In this document: piece by piece, positions 35,060-46,830 of the stretch
Numbering within the stretch: position 1 is the stretch's first letter
Layout of the letters: each line of letters begins with the position of its first letter
DNA from: Talpa occidentalis
Lineage: Eukaryota; Chordata; Mammalia; Eulipotyphla; Talpidae
DNA: 64,000 nt
Reading direction: 5' to 3'
Assembly: GCF_014898055.3 (NCBI RefSeq)
Contig: NW_023601543.1
Coordinates: forward strand, 9,418,440-9,482,439
Translations under genes and position numbers: made by a program
The notes under the pieces: model-generated
Databases searched by the model: none
The model's input: only the letters and a program-made list of their open reading frames with translations
What the model was told of the DNA's origin: nothing

Positions 35060-37570
35060 ATCTCCGAGCTCCTTTGTGAAATCAAAATCCTTTCCAACAG
35101 TGGTGGTAGAAAGGGAAGATTGTGCAAGAGGGTGAATCTGAGTATAACTTTAAAAGATAGCCAGAATTTTCATAGGTAGAAATGAGGAAGAGACACAGAA
35201 AGTCAGGTCTGGTGGCCTGGTTGAGTAGGTAGTGACATGGGATGCAAATATTTTCCTTAGTATGAGATGGTTTGGATAGATGGTAAGCAGAAGATGTATT
35301 TTTTTCCACTTCTACTTATATTTTGTGTAACAAATATCACACTTCAATATGCACAAGCACAGATACTACAAGTGGCAACTGGAGGAACAGATAACCACTT
35401 ATATATGGAAACAAGTTCTATGCATCTTCGTTCTAGAAAGTCAGGGAAAGAGCCAACAATACCTATAGCAAATACACCCTCATTTTCAAATGAATATGAG
35501 AATCCTTCCAGCAATCACAGGGTATGTAGCAATAGTAGTAATAACATGAGAAATTTATTGATGCTGACATCCACTGTTTAGAGAGAGGTGTATATTTGCA
35601 TGTGACATTTAGTATTTAGTTTCTATGATTTCCTTGGCAAGATTAGTTGGAATCTACACCATGTATGCAACCATTTAGAATCACTACAGGTTAACCTGAA
35701 GATGTGGTTTAGTTTAAAAGTAGAAGAGATTAAAAAGATCAAAATGCTTGTGCCAGTCACGATGATGCGATGAGGCTACAAGGGTGCCCCGAAACCAGAA
35801 CTCTATGAATAGTTTATAAAAGACTCAAAGACATTTGGAGGATTATCTAAAAATGCAGGCTGTGAGTGAAATGCCAGAATAAATATCTGCAAGTGAAATA
35901 CCTAATCCATCCACTCATTCATTCAACAGCAATCATGCATGTCGTAGTATGTATCAGGTAGATGACATCCTTACTCTCAGAGCGCTTGCAAATCTAATGG
36001 GGGAGACATAAATGACAATAGTATGGTAAATGTTAAGTTTGGCGAAAGGACAGGGTTCCGTGAAGGACAGGGCAGAGCTAGCTTGCCAGGATTAAGGGAG
36101 GAAAAAGATTCCCGGAGTGACATTTAACTTGAGACCTAAAATTGAAGTATTATTGATGGTGTGCACACACACACATGTACATACATGCACACATGCTGCT
36201 TAGAGCAGAATTCATTCTGGAAATCAAAAGTTCAATGTGGTTAGGGTGTGGAATATGAATGTAGGGTGTGAAAATAGAGGAAGCTGAATAGTAAGCCAGC
36301 GTGATTCTTAAGGCTGTTATGAAAATTCCCTCACATCATTCTGGTTGTTTCAAGAAAACAAACAAAAAAAAAATCAAGAAACAAGAAAACCAAATTCAGA
36401 CAACATAGACACAGGACACAGCCCAGGAATATCCTGCTTTGCAACTGGTATCTTTTGAGAGACACTAAGGCACAATCACTCAGACACTTTGTTTCACTGT
36501 GTGAACCTGTCTGAATAAGACTCTATGGCAGTGATCTTCATGGGCTGAATTATGTAAATGAAAAGGTATTTCCCAAGTGGGGGGGGGGCTCAAATCTTAC
36601 CCCACTTTTATTCTCTTTTGGTCTAGGAGAAGTCAAATAGAGGTAGCTCACCTTGGCCCTGGCAGACAGAGCTGAGCCATCACAGATTCCTAATGTACAA
36701 GACCCTTTGCCTCAGACCTCATGGGAATTCAAACAGCACCAAGGAGCATTGGCAATGGAGAAATAAGGGTCATTGGGATGGGATCGTCTATAGTTAGCAG
36801 AGTCATACTTCAGCTCATGGTTGACATGGTGTTGGCTTCTTTGTAGAGAAATACCTTAGAGACAGGTTGAGATTTCATGTCAAAAAGTGCTTAGAGTTGC
36901 TTATACTCATGGTGTAATAAAAATGCAAGGTAGTTTTCTAACAAGCACTCAAATGCTTCTGTGAATATCACAGGGTTAACAAGTTCAAAGAAATTTTGAA
37001 CAGTAATGGCAAAAAGCTTGATCTTTCCTCGTTTTTTTTTTTTTTCATTTTCAGCGTCTTTGCTAGAAAAAAAGGAAGCATAACTGAATAAACCCTAGAA
37101 TTAAGATCTCTTTTGAGTGACAATCTCTTTAGTTCTACACAGTTAAGAGAACCCCTATGGGGTTAATAGAAGACTTTGCCTCCTCAGCAGTTACATATTC
37201 CATTTAAAACTCTGGGTAACAAATCATTACCAGGCCTTCTGGGACATCATTTTTACCGCCTTTGGAACCTCTTTCTGGAAGCAGAGCATTATCCTGATAC
37301 TGCACAGGAAGTGGGGTGCTCCTAGACCCTGCGGGACATCCAGGATGACTGTCATGCCCGGGAGCTCGCAATGTCACTCCAAGAAATGAACCAACTGCAG
37401 ATTGTCAGCACTATTGTTCAGGTGGAAACATAAGCGCTAACAGTTCACTTGAAACTATACAGCAAGTCCCCAGACTGGTGCTAGAACCCAGATGTCAGTT
37501 TTCATTGTATGTTTTCTTAAGCACGGATGCAAGAACGGATATTTGCTAAAGTGATCAAGAGCTGAAGTCA
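35060..37570. other. Mostly unique DNA with L2-like patches
   Basis: At about 35895-36130 there is L2/MIR-like material ('cattcattcaacagcaatca', 'gtgacatttaacttgagacc'). Elsewhere no repeat was placed. A run of nine G lies near 36581 and a T-run near 37031. Confidence 0.4.
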
Positions 37571-37574
37571 CTGA

Positions 37575-37770
37575 GCACTAACTATACCTTGTACACAATG
37601 AGAAATGCTATCTACATGAACCCACCTAAGTCTCACAGTGTCCTTGAGAATTAGACACTATTATTCCCATTTTACAGATTCAGAAACTACTGGACAAAGT
37701 CCATTGCTCAGGGCTATGCTGCTAAGAGTCAGAGCCAGAATCCTAGCTCAGCCCAATGTGATGGGTTAAG
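37575..37770 (-). repeat. MIR SINE, minus strand
   Basis: Reverse-complement MIR landmarks: 'taagtctcacagtgtccttg', 'tattcccattttacagattc', 'agagtcagagccagaatcct'. Confidence 0.85.
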
Positions 37771-37794
37771 CCATCACTGCTATCGGACTTCAAG

Positions 37795-38085
37795 AATGAG
37801 GTAAAGAGGGCCTCCCCGGTGGTGCAGCGGTTGAGCGCTGAGTTGCGAAGCTGCCCACAGCCTCTGCAGCGCCGGTTCGATCGCCGGCCGCCGGCAAGGG
37901 TCCCACATGGCATGCAGACCTCTCCTGCCGCCCGCTGCTCCCCTCAGCAGTGTACTTCAGTCCTTCTGCCTGTTCTGCTCTCCCCTCTGGCTCTGGTGAG
38001 TTCTCTCACCCTCCCGCGCTTCTGACTGTACCCAGTGCTTATATACATAAATAAATAAATCTTTAAAAAAAAAATGAGGTAAAGA
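37795..38085 (+). repeat. tRNA-derived SINE, plus strand (young)
   Basis: The body is 37808-38072, with a CpG-rich head 'cctccccggtggtgcagcgg', B-box 'ggttcgatcgcc' and a T+ tail 'aaataaataaatctttaaaa'. Target duplication 'aatgaggtaaaga' at 37795-37807 and 38073-38085, identical. Confidence 0.94.
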
Positions 38086-38142
38086 AAGAGAAAATGTGTG
38101 CTGTTATGTATCCCGCTAGGCTGTATTTCAAACTGACTAACA

Positions 38143-38170
38143 GAGTCAGCTGAGCTGAGTCAGCTGAGCT
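38143..38170. repeat. Perfect 14-bp tandem duplication
   Basis: The unit gagtcagctgagct is present twice in direct succession. There is no other context. Confidence 0.95.
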
Positions 38171-39458
38171 TAGAGTCTCATTAGGACTGAAAAGCCTCCC
38201 CAGGTGTAGTGAACATCATCAAACCTTGGTGGAGGCTATGACACCACTGTGCCACTGTGTGGGCTGGGGTCCTGAACTGATGATCACTTTGCCTCTCAGA
38301 GATCTCTGTCACAAAAACACCTGTTGGGAAGGGGTTTGACCTGCAATTGACTAAGATGGGTAAAGATAAAAGGCATGATAGGAAAAGAACATAGTTTGAG
38401 TCAAGACAACCATGGGTTCTTGTTAGTTGCTCCTCCTGACACTCAGTTTCCCCTTCTATTTGACATTAAGCACACTGCAGAGAATTCTTTGCTCACAAAT
38501 CTTTCCTTTCAGACAGAACACATACTCCTTAAAGAGTAAGGACTTTGTATTTTCATCTTTGCATTCCTGGTGCCAAGAATGGTGCTTGATACACAGAAGA
38601 TATTCATGAAAAGGCTTGTGGAAGTTAATACTTGTTTGCTGAAACAGTGGACTGAGCTAAGTCTATGTCCTTGGATAAGCCATCCTAGAGATCAACCCAA
38701 ATGGGCTTTTAGTAGAACATGAAAGTTCTAGTCTTTGAGGCTGTTTAAATACTTTAAAACTTTTGGAAATGAACAGGCTATCCAGTTCAATTTCTAGAAC
38801 TCTCTCAGACTACTTTAACTGAAGAATGAATGTGAGTCTGGTACATTCAGTTTTGAATACTAGACTTGGCTACTGGGAGTGCAGTGGAGGAACCAGAGAG
38901 TGAAAGAAAAGGCCCAAATCTCCTGTACAGCAGGTGGGGGGAGGGAAATAAGGAAACTTTACAGCACAGTAATATATAACAATCTATGAAAGCTAATAAT
39001 TACAAACAAAACCTAACTTGGATAACACGGTGGCAGGTGAAGCCACAGTAGGGGAGGAGAAATATTGCTAATTTAGGCACAGCAAAGAAAACCCGGGTGA
39101 CTTGCACTTTGCTTTGGCTCACACCGGCCGGTGGCTTCAAGGTGTCATGTGACATGTCAAGGGGTAGGCGAATTGGTCCCCTACTACCCCATCTTTCCCC
39201 ATGTTCATCTGTAGCTCCAAAAACCCCTTCTTAAAATGGAATCCTAATTCTGATATTCCCATGTCAAAGACTAAGCTTTCTGGGAGAGTGGTCACTCAAA
39301 AGTGCACCAGCAGTGGGGTGTTCAGTGTGTACCCTGCAGTCTCTCCATCTGGCCTCATGGAGCTCATTTAAGGGAGAAAGAACTACAGTGTTTATGAACA
39401 CATAATATCACAGCTTAGGCAGTCTTGTTAAAAATGTTTTTACCAATATGGTAAACAT
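38171..39458. other. Unique non-coding DNA
   Basis: No repeat or gene was recognised. Confidence 0.45.
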
Positions 39459-39840
39459 AACATGCTATTCCTTTTTTTTTTTTTTTTTTTTTGGTGGGAC
39501 CCTCGCTGGTGGCCAGGGATTGAACTGGTGCTGCAGAGGCTGCGGGCAACCTTGCAACCCGGCGCTCAACCGCTGCTCCACCAGGGGAGGCCCCATGCTA
39601 TTCCTTTTTGAAATATATTTTTATTGCGGTAACACTGGTTTACAACATGGTATATGACTTAGAGGTATAGGATTTCATCCTTCAAGTGTTGTTACCCCAC
39701 CACACCCACCACCAAAACACCCCCAGTCCTCCACCATAGGCCACTATGCTGCCTTCCCCACCCTGTCTCCCTCCAGTAGTTTCAGTCCTACTATCAGACT
39801 TTTAGTGTTTATTACTCGTTGGGCTTGTAACATGCTATTC
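39459..39840 (-). repeat. L1 3' end, minus strand, with target duplication
   Basis: The L1-derived part is about 39604-39828 ('atatatttttattgcggtaa', 'acttagaggtataggatttc'). The duplication 'aacatgctattc' is at 39459-39470 and 39829-39840. A short SINE later landed at the left duplication, leaving a third copy of 'catgctattc' at 39594. Confidence 0.75.
39461..39609 (-). repeat. Shortened SINE: tRNA-like head only
   Basis: The body is 39471-39593, about 123 bp including an 18-20 base poly(T). Read on the minus strand it runs from 'ggggcctcccctggtgg' through the B-box to about 'gagggtcccacc' and then directly into poly(A). The whole 3' half of the usual element is missing, yet a target duplication ('catgctattccttttt') flanks it, so it was inserted in this short form. 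Confidence 0.88.
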
Positions 39841-42190
39841 TTAAGTAGATGAACCTATGATTGAGAAAAAACAGTTTCTGACACATGGTTAAAAATCTTC
39901 CTTGAGAAGATTTTCAACTATGTACAGATGGAAAAAAAGGAAATGAACCAGGATCGTAGGGTTTCCTCCATCTTGGTTGCTAATGCTCTACTGACAAGTT
40001 ATAATGAGAGCTTCTCTGTCCCAGAGTGAGGAATAGGCTCATTAAAACTCGAGGAACAGCAGAGCAAGCTTTCAACCCCCTTGTTTTTAAAACTTCACTG
40101 GTTTTTAGAAATACTAAATGAATTGCCTGACAAAACGATGTTATTGATTTCAAAGTGTGTCTGTATTCTAGCACTTGCATTTGCATTTGAATCTGAGCTA
40201 CTTAGAGTGTCAGCTGTTGGAAAGAAGAATAAAAATGAGAATTCTGTGGTGGGCCCAGAAAGACTGATGTGTTGACTCTTCCACTTAGTCACTTTGGAAA
40301 CAAGCCTTCTACTAGCCTTGGCTTCTTCTAGATCAAAACACATCAATTAACATGGATTGAACATTGCTTTCTTCTGGGTTAGAAGAAAGAAGGATCCCAA
40401 ATTTCAAACCATCAAATAAGAAGGCTGTTCCACATGGGAACACTAGTCGGAGGCCAGGCAGTAACACGGGAAGGGCCTGTTACTGCACACTCTCAACAAC
40501 CCAAGACACAGCACATATCACGTGGAAATAGTAAATAATCCAAAAATCACTTAGATTTGGTTCTGAGACTGCACCATGTGATCTGTGTGTAAGGCAGATG
40601 TGGTCTCCTAATTACTTTTTCTTGTGCAATATTAGTGTAGATTACTACGCCTCGAGCTTATAACTGGTGGCAGGAAGAGGGAGAAGTTACAAAGACTCTG
40701 AGGTCCAGAGTTACTATTTGGAAGAGAAGTAGATTTGAGGAAGGGCAGTATTTCAGCTATGTTGACCTAGAGTTGATATGGGAGAATCAACTCCATGTAA
40801 CTGTTCAGTGTCAAGGACTAGGGCTCCATATCTTTCAGAGGGCCTAGGATGGAACTTCAGGGAAAGGCAACCTTGGGGGTAACCGGGAGCAGAGCGCAAA
40901 GGAAGCACAGAAGGTGCTATCATCAAGCTAGCAGAGTCAGCCTTCTTCTCAGTCCCAGATTTGAAAGGAAGGGTAAATTTTGGAGAAGGAGGGGGTGACT
41001 GGTACTATGGGAAGCTGATGGGAGGTTCAAGGGGGTAAAGACTGCTAGAAGGCCAGTGGGATGGAGTAAGGCGATAAGTCCTCATAAGTAGAACATTCAG
41101 GAATCAGGTTGCAAGGAGCATGAAGGAGAGGGGGGGAAAACAGGGGTAGAAAAAATGAAAAGAGGTTGAAAAAGAATGAGAAAAATAAACCTGCAACTAA
41201 CCTGAGGAGCAGGGTCAAGTCAAAATGTGATTGCTTGTCTGTTTCAAGAAAGAGTTTAACTTGCACCATTAAAATTTGTTTTATAGGTAAAACTGAAGAT
41301 AGCTGACAACAGAGCTAAATGGAATAGCGTTTTTGGAGGTGCCTCAGGAACACCAGAAGGGAGCCTCGGGGGGAAACACTGAGTTGGGGAGTGAGGAGAG
41401 AACACGGAGGTGGAGAGACATTTTGAGGAGGTAGAAGAGGGAGATCATATCATCAAACAGTAGGAGGTGTGGGATGGGATTGCAATCGTGAAGATAGCAG
41501 GGGAGTCTGGTGTGATTAGCAGCAGGAGTGATCTAGGAAATGAAAATTAGCCAAATAAAAAGATTGATGAACAGCAATGGGCGTCCTGGTGGAGTAAAGT
41601 AATCACATTTGTATCTGACGGAGTTTGCCTAAATGGAGCAATATTTTTAGGTCAAGAATATAATCAACTTCAGAATGAGGGGAAAATGTTCCAAAAAGAC
41701 AAGTTCATCGGTGTGATCCAATAGAAGAGGAGGTGGTGGAATAACCCCAAAGTGCTTTTCTCTTTAGGCTCCACAAGATGCTGCTGCTGCTGCTTTGTAG
41801 CAGCAGGATGCTGGTCTTGGGGAAAACTCCATTTTAGCACCCATGTAGACACGGAGAGGACTGTCAAAGGAAATTTGGTTTGAAAGAAAATATGGAGTTT
41901 TAAATAAGACAAACAAAAAAAATGTAAAGAGGCAATCCATGCAAAGGAAAAGAAGGAAGAGGTATTTTGGAGACTCAGTATGAAGTCACATTAAAGATTG
42001 GATTTTCCCATAATCACTGTCGATGAAGGACCGATCGAAATCACTGATGGGAGATATTATGGGATGTGACCACAAACCTGCACCATTTTCTAAATTCTCT
42101 TTCAGAGATAGGCCCCCAGCTATCCAGTCCACAACCTTGTGCTTCACCCTTGACCTCTACCCTCTTTTTCACAACTCAGAATCAGGCATT
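39841..42190. other. Mostly unique non-coding DNA
   Basis: No interspersed repeat was recognised with confidence. Purine-rich stretches occur around 40860-41180 and 41380-41470. No coding gene was recognised. Confidence 0.4.
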
Positions 42191-42191
42191 C

Positions 42192-42490
42192 AAGCATGAA
42201 GTACAGGGCCTCCCTGATGGTGCAGGGGGTTGAGCACAGTGCTGTGAAACTATCCACAGCCTCTGCAGTGCGGGTTCGATCCCCGGCCAGCCAGGGAGAT
42301 ACCCACATGGCATGGCAGACCTCTCCCATCTCGCCCGCTGCTCCCCTCAGCAGTGTTTTCGGTCCATTTGCCTGCTCTGCTCCCCACCTTGTTTCTGGTG
42401 AATCCTCTCACCCTCTTGCACCTCTGGCCTGTACCCCAGTTCTTGTATGCATAAATAAATAAATCTTAAAAAAATAAAGCATGCAGTATA
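42192..42490 (+). repeat. tRNA-derived SINE, plus strand
   Basis: The body is 42206-42475, with head 'gcctccctgatggtgcag', B-box 'ggttcgatccc' and tail 'aaataaataaatcttaaaaa'. Target duplication 'aagcatgaagtaca' at 42192-42205 and 'aagcatgcagtata' at about 42477-42490. Confidence 0.92.
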
Positions 42491-42620
42491 AAGTAGCACT
42501 TGAAAAAGACATTCCTGGGTTTAAGTTCAGGCTCTACTATTTACTAACCATGTAATTTGGGAAAGGTAACTTCTCTAAGTACTGATATTTATGTCTGTAA
42601 AATTGAAAAAGTAATTATAT
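42476..42620 (+). repeat. MIR SINE, plus strand
   Basis: 'agacattcctgggtttaagt', 'ctctactatttactaaccat' and 'gggaaaggtaacttctctaa' are in MIR order. The SINE above sits at its left edge. Confidence 0.75.
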
Positions 42621-43150
42621 ATATATTTCTGAGTAGATATGGGTTTTCAAGGTATTAATTCTTAAAAGCCATTTACATCATTATTTTGATATAAGATCAA
42701 TAAAAACTCTATAGACCTTAGTTACTCCTCTCACTAAATTAGATCCTTAATCTGGTTTGAATAAATAAGCTAGAAAAAACATTTATAGAACTGAGACAAA
42801 AATGATGGTTATTAACTATTAGGAAATTAATTTTGTTAGGTGCATAAAGTAAATTATGGTCATTTGAGAAAATGTTTTTGATGTTTTAGAGATTCATATG
42901 GATGTACTTGTGATTTAAATAGCTAATCTACTTTATATAACCTCAGAGAAAAACAGATGATGCATATATGGCAAAATATTAACAAATGATAAATTTAAAT
43001 GATGGGTATTCATTACACTATTATATTTTTCATATTTGAAAATTTTATTAAATAAGGAGTAAAATAAATACAAAGAATAAACACAACATAAAAAGTCCAT
43101 CTGTGTATCTCTAGATCCATCTACTTCTCTTCATCTCCAGTCACTGCCCT
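42621..43150. other. AT-rich non-coding DNA
   Basis: No repeat family was placed. Very AT-rich with short alternating runs ('aattatatatatatttctg' near 42611). Confidence 0.45.
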
Positions 43151-43153
43151 AGT

Positions 43154-43382
43154 TTAGAGGCTGGCAAATTTTTCGTGAAAAGGGCCAAAGAGCAAATATT
43201 TTTTTATTTCATGAGCTATATAATCTCTCTGACAGCCACTCATCTCTGCCATTGTAGCAAAAAGGCAGCAATTGACATTACATAAATAAATGGGCATGGC
43301 CATCTTCCAATAAACCTTTATATACATAAATAGGTGATGAATTAGATATAACCCATGGGCTGTAATTTGCTGACCCTGCTCT
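43154..43382. repeat. Non-autonomous hAT-type DNA transposon with visible TIRs
   Basis: The left end 'tagaggctggcaaatt' and right end 'aatttgctgaccctgctc' are imperfect inverted repeats. The interior 'gaaaagggccaaagagcaaa', 'ctctgccattgtagcaaaaa' and 'aaatgggcatggccatcttc' matches the common mammalian element whose ends read CAGGGGTCGGCAAAC. No transposase. Confidence 0.75.
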
Positions 43383-43639
43383 AATTGAAGCCCTCATCCG
43401 CTCCAACCAAGAGTACAAGTGCTCTTACAACCCTCAATCTCATCATCTTCCCTTCAGACTTGTCTCCACTCTAATTTATCCCCCCAAAGAGCAAACAGTA
43501 GCAGTTTCCCCCATATTTAGAACTCAGCAATAGTTCCCTATAACCTTCTCACCTCACTACCTGTCCAACATTGATTCTCATCATCATCATCAACTCTCAA
43601 ACTTCCCCCAGAAAAACACATCCTTTTTATGTCTTCATT

Positions 43640-43781
43640 TTTATTTTTAAATGACTTTTTAAAGACATGATTGACACATAAGAATTGTATTCATTTAAAG
43701 TGTACGACTTGATGTTTATACACACACACACACACAAAAGTTCACCATACTCAAGCTAAATAACTTATCATCACCTTTACA

Positions 43782-43867
<86 letters not shown>

Positions 43868-43985
43868 GGGGGCAATAGAGTAGATTTAAGATTTATCCTC
43901 CTAGCAAATTTGAAGTATATTATATTAGATCTCCAGAGTATAGAAAGTTCCTTCCTGCTCACATTAGAATCACCAGGAATATATA
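43640..43985 (-). repeat. Old L1 3' end, minus strand, with a microsatellite inside
   Basis: 'tgattgacacataagaattg', 'aagtgtacgacttgatgttt', 'actcaagctaaataacttat' and 'tcctcctagcaaatttgaag' are the reverse complement of the old L1MA 3' UTR. A CA run (about 43722-43736) and a long TC/TG repeat interrupt it. Confidence 0.8.
43785..43865. repeat. Compound (TC)n(TG)n microsatellite
   Basis: About 26 TC units followed directly by about 14 TG units, then a short G run. Both halves are nearly uninterrupted, so it should be highly length-variable. Confidence 0.97.
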
Positions 43986-43989
43986 AAGC

Positions 43990-44705
43990 AAATATTAATA
44001 GAACTAAGGGAGTAAAACAGACAACAATGTAATAATACAAGGAAATTTCAATACCCCACTTTCAACAATGACCAAAGGGATAGCACCTTCAATAAAGTGT
44101 TGGAAAAATGGATAGTCACGTGCAAAAGAATGAAATCAGACCTTATCTCACACTATATACAAAATGTCAATTCAAAATTATTAAGAACTTAAGTGTGGGG
44201 CCTCCCCTGGTGGCACAGGCGGTTGAGCGCCATGCAATGAAGCTGTCCGCAGCCTGTGCAGCGCTCGTTCATTCCCGGCCAGTCGCCAAGGATCCCACAT
44301 GGTGTGGCAGACCTCTCCTGTCACGCCCCCTGCTCCCCTCAGCAGTGTATTTCGTCAGTCTGCCTGTTCTGTTCCCCCTCTGTCTCTGGTGAATCCTCTC
44401 ACCCTCCCATGCATCTGGCCTGTACCCTGGTTCTTCTATAAAATAAATAAATCTTTAAAAAAAAAAAAGAACTTAAGTGTGAATCTTGAAGCTGTAAAAC
44501 TACTGGGAAAAAGTGGAAAAAAGTTTGTTGACATTGATCTGGTCAACGATTTCTTTGGCTATGACCCCAAAGCATAGGCAACAAAAATAGACAAGTGGAA
44601 TTACATCCAGCTAAAAAGCTTCTGTACTATAAATAATCAACAAAGAAACAACCTACAGAATGGGATAAAATACTTGCAAACCATACATTTCTGGAGAAAT
44701 TCTAA
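43990..44705 (+). repeat. L1 ORF2 fragment, plus strand, split by a SINE
   Basis: Landmarks are 'aaggaaatttcaatacccca', 'tcagaccttatctcacacta', then after the SINE 'aaaactactgggaaaaagtg', 'atgaccccaaagcataggca' and 'gtggaattacatccagctaa'. These are consecutive parts of ORF2 near its C-terminal end. The frame is broken. Confidence 0.85.
44183..44481 (+). repeat. tRNA-derived SINE inside an L1
   Basis: The body is 44198-44466, with head 'ggcctcccctggtggcacag' and tail 'aaataaataaatctttaaaa' (T+ tail). Target duplication 'aagaacttaagtgtg' at 44183-44197 and 44467-44481, identical. Confidence 0.94.
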
Positions 44706-44709
44706 AAAA

Positions 44710-45320
44710 ATAAAATATCTGGAATTGCTAAAAATAATGAATAATCACCAGGAGTGATGAAAGGTATTGTTGATGAAAATGTGTGAATGGAGCAGGGGCA
44801 AGGTTAAAATGTACATTAAGATGTGGAGACATGATAAGTGACCTAAGATAAATTCTACATGAATTATATGATATCCTCAAAAAGTTTTTTTAATTCAAAA
44901 TAAGAAAATTGCACATATTATGGAAGATTTTGAGAGATGAGGTTTAAGATAAACTTTAAAGTATCAATACAATTTAATTAGTGGATATTGAAAGTATCCT
45001 AAGTAGATGAAATTGCAGAGGCAAAGGCCTAGAGGTGGCCAAGCGCAGGTGAGTGGTCAGGGGAGGCAATGGTTGTGTTTGGAAAAACAGGTTGTATGTA
45101 GTGTACAATGGAGATGAGGAAGGGAAGGGAAGTCAGCCTCACTCTGGACCTCAGGTGCTCACTTCCACCAGACTCTGTTCTAGGCATGAACAATGCCTTA
45201 TTTAAATCTCACTTAAGTTTCAAATTGAAATGAAACATATTTACATCATTAGGCCCCACAGATTTCTTAAGTTTTTGCTCCATTTGTCACAGAATTGATA
45301 TTGATAGTGATGTCAAAATT
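44710..45320. other. Non-coding DNA, possible L2-like
   Basis: The part 44990-45110 ('gcagaggcaaaggcctagag') resembles a common ancient L2-like block. The rest is unassigned. Confidence 0.35.
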
Positions 45321-45324
45321 GAGA

Positions 45325-45420
45325 TACTGTAAAGTAATGGCTCAGAGCTGGCCTGGGGCCCAAGAGCCTGAGTTTAGATTGTAGATTCACAGCTTACTAG
45401 CTGGTGATGATAAAACCCAT
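45325..45420 (+). repeat. Short MIR, plus strand
   Basis: 'aatggctcagagctggcctg', 'gagcctgagtttagattgta' and 'cacagcttactagctgg' match the MIR 5' half. Confidence 0.65.
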
Positions 45421-45424
45421 GACC

Positions 45425-45835
45425 TAGTGTTTTGTGTTGGGTTGTAGACCCCCTCAAATTCATATGTTTAAGTTCTAACCCTCACTACCTTACAGTGTGA
45501 CCTTATTTGGAAAGAGGGTCTTCATGGACGTAATGAAGGTCATGTTATAATGAGCCTCAATCCAATATCAGTGTAACCTTAAAAAAAGGGAAAACTTGGA
45601 AACAGAGACAGACACACACAGAATATGGAGAGATGCAGGGGAAAGATGGCTACCGACAAGGCAAGGAGAGAGGTCTGGAACAGTTTCTTCTGTCAACATC
45701 CCTAAGAAAGAACCAACTCTGCCAACACCTTGACCTCAGACTTGTAGTTTGAAGGACTGTGAGAGAATCTGTTTCCATTGTTGAAGTCACCTAGTTTGTG
45801 GTACTGTGTTCAGGCGACCCTGGCAAATGAAGATA
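45425..45835 (+). repeat. MLT1-type solitary LTR, plus strand
   Basis: A long and clear match to the MaLR MLT1 order: 'gttgtagaccccctcaaatt', 'gtgaccttatttggaaagag', 'aatccaatatcagtgtaacc', 'ggaaacagagacagacacac', 'ccaacaccttgacctcagac' and ending 'ccctggcaaatgaagatac'. It has no retroviral genes. Confidence 0.88.
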
Positions 45836-46689
45836 CCTCACTCTCGGGCTTCTGCTTCCCCAGTTTAAAATGTGTGATGAATTAAAAGATATAAAACACA
45901 CAAGTGCTTAGAGGAATGTTCAAAATATAATAAGTGTGTGTTACTGATGTTGTGGATCCATTTCCTGTTCCATTATTTATCTTTCTATGTCCAGGTGGAT
46001 ATGCCTATAAGGCAGGCTTAGATATTTGTCCTTCACTTGCAGCAAACGCCTCTTGGCTTATAATCACCATTCTGTAAGGTTGTTTCCTGTGTAAGTTTTT
46101 ATACTTTGCCTTCCAATCAAACTGCTTCTCAGTGCACACATACGTCTTATGTTAAGCATCGTATCTCTTTCACTCATGTTGCCTGAACTGCTGTGACCCT
46201 ATCAAATAGGTTTCCCGCAAATCCTTATCCTGATATCTCTTTTAAGGATGTCGTCTCAAGAACATACCTGCTTTCCATTTCTACCTGCAAATAGCAAAAC
46301 AATATCAACTGGCAGAGATAATTACCCACTTGTGAAAGGAAGTGTTATTTCTCTCTGCTGCAATGCAGTGCAACAGAAATGTCACTCGGAGTCAGGTTAT
46401 ATTAAGTAGCTTTATGTCACATGACACAGTGTGAACTGACACATGCTGTGCTTCTGGATTAGATCTGGGGTCACAAATCTAAAGAAAGACTTTTGTACAG
46501 AAGCAAATGCTAGTGGCTATAAGTCACAAATCTACTATTCATATTTTTGCCTTATGTGCTTTTCTTGCATTGTTGGGGCAATATGGGTGTTGAAATTAGT
46601 CGTGTAATCTAACCACATCTCTCATGTTAATTTTTGGTTGTACTGAGTGCCTGGATTCCTGTCTTCGCACGTTGGTGGGGCAGGGGCAA
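45836..46689. other. Unique non-coding DNA
   Basis: No repeat or gene was recognised. Confidence 0.45.
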
Positions 46690-46830
46690 GCCCCTGAGAG
46701 GCTGACATTTGGAAGTCTCATTCTGGCTTTTCCTGTGACTAGCATAGGACATGTGGCAAGTTCTTTCCTCTTTCTGGGCCTCAGTTTCTCCTCTGACAAA
46801 ATTAGAGTGCTGGGCTAGGTCATCTCAAAG
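46690..46830 (+). repeat. MIR 3' half, plus strand
   Basis: 'gacatgtggcaagttctttc', 'tttctgggcctcagtttctc' and 'gagtgctgggctaggtcatc' are the MIR 3' landmarks. Confidence 0.75.

Noticed and set aside
43777..44040. ORF ending in a Thr-His / Arg-Glu dipeptide repeat
   Set aside because: It is a translation of the (TC)(TG) microsatellite.
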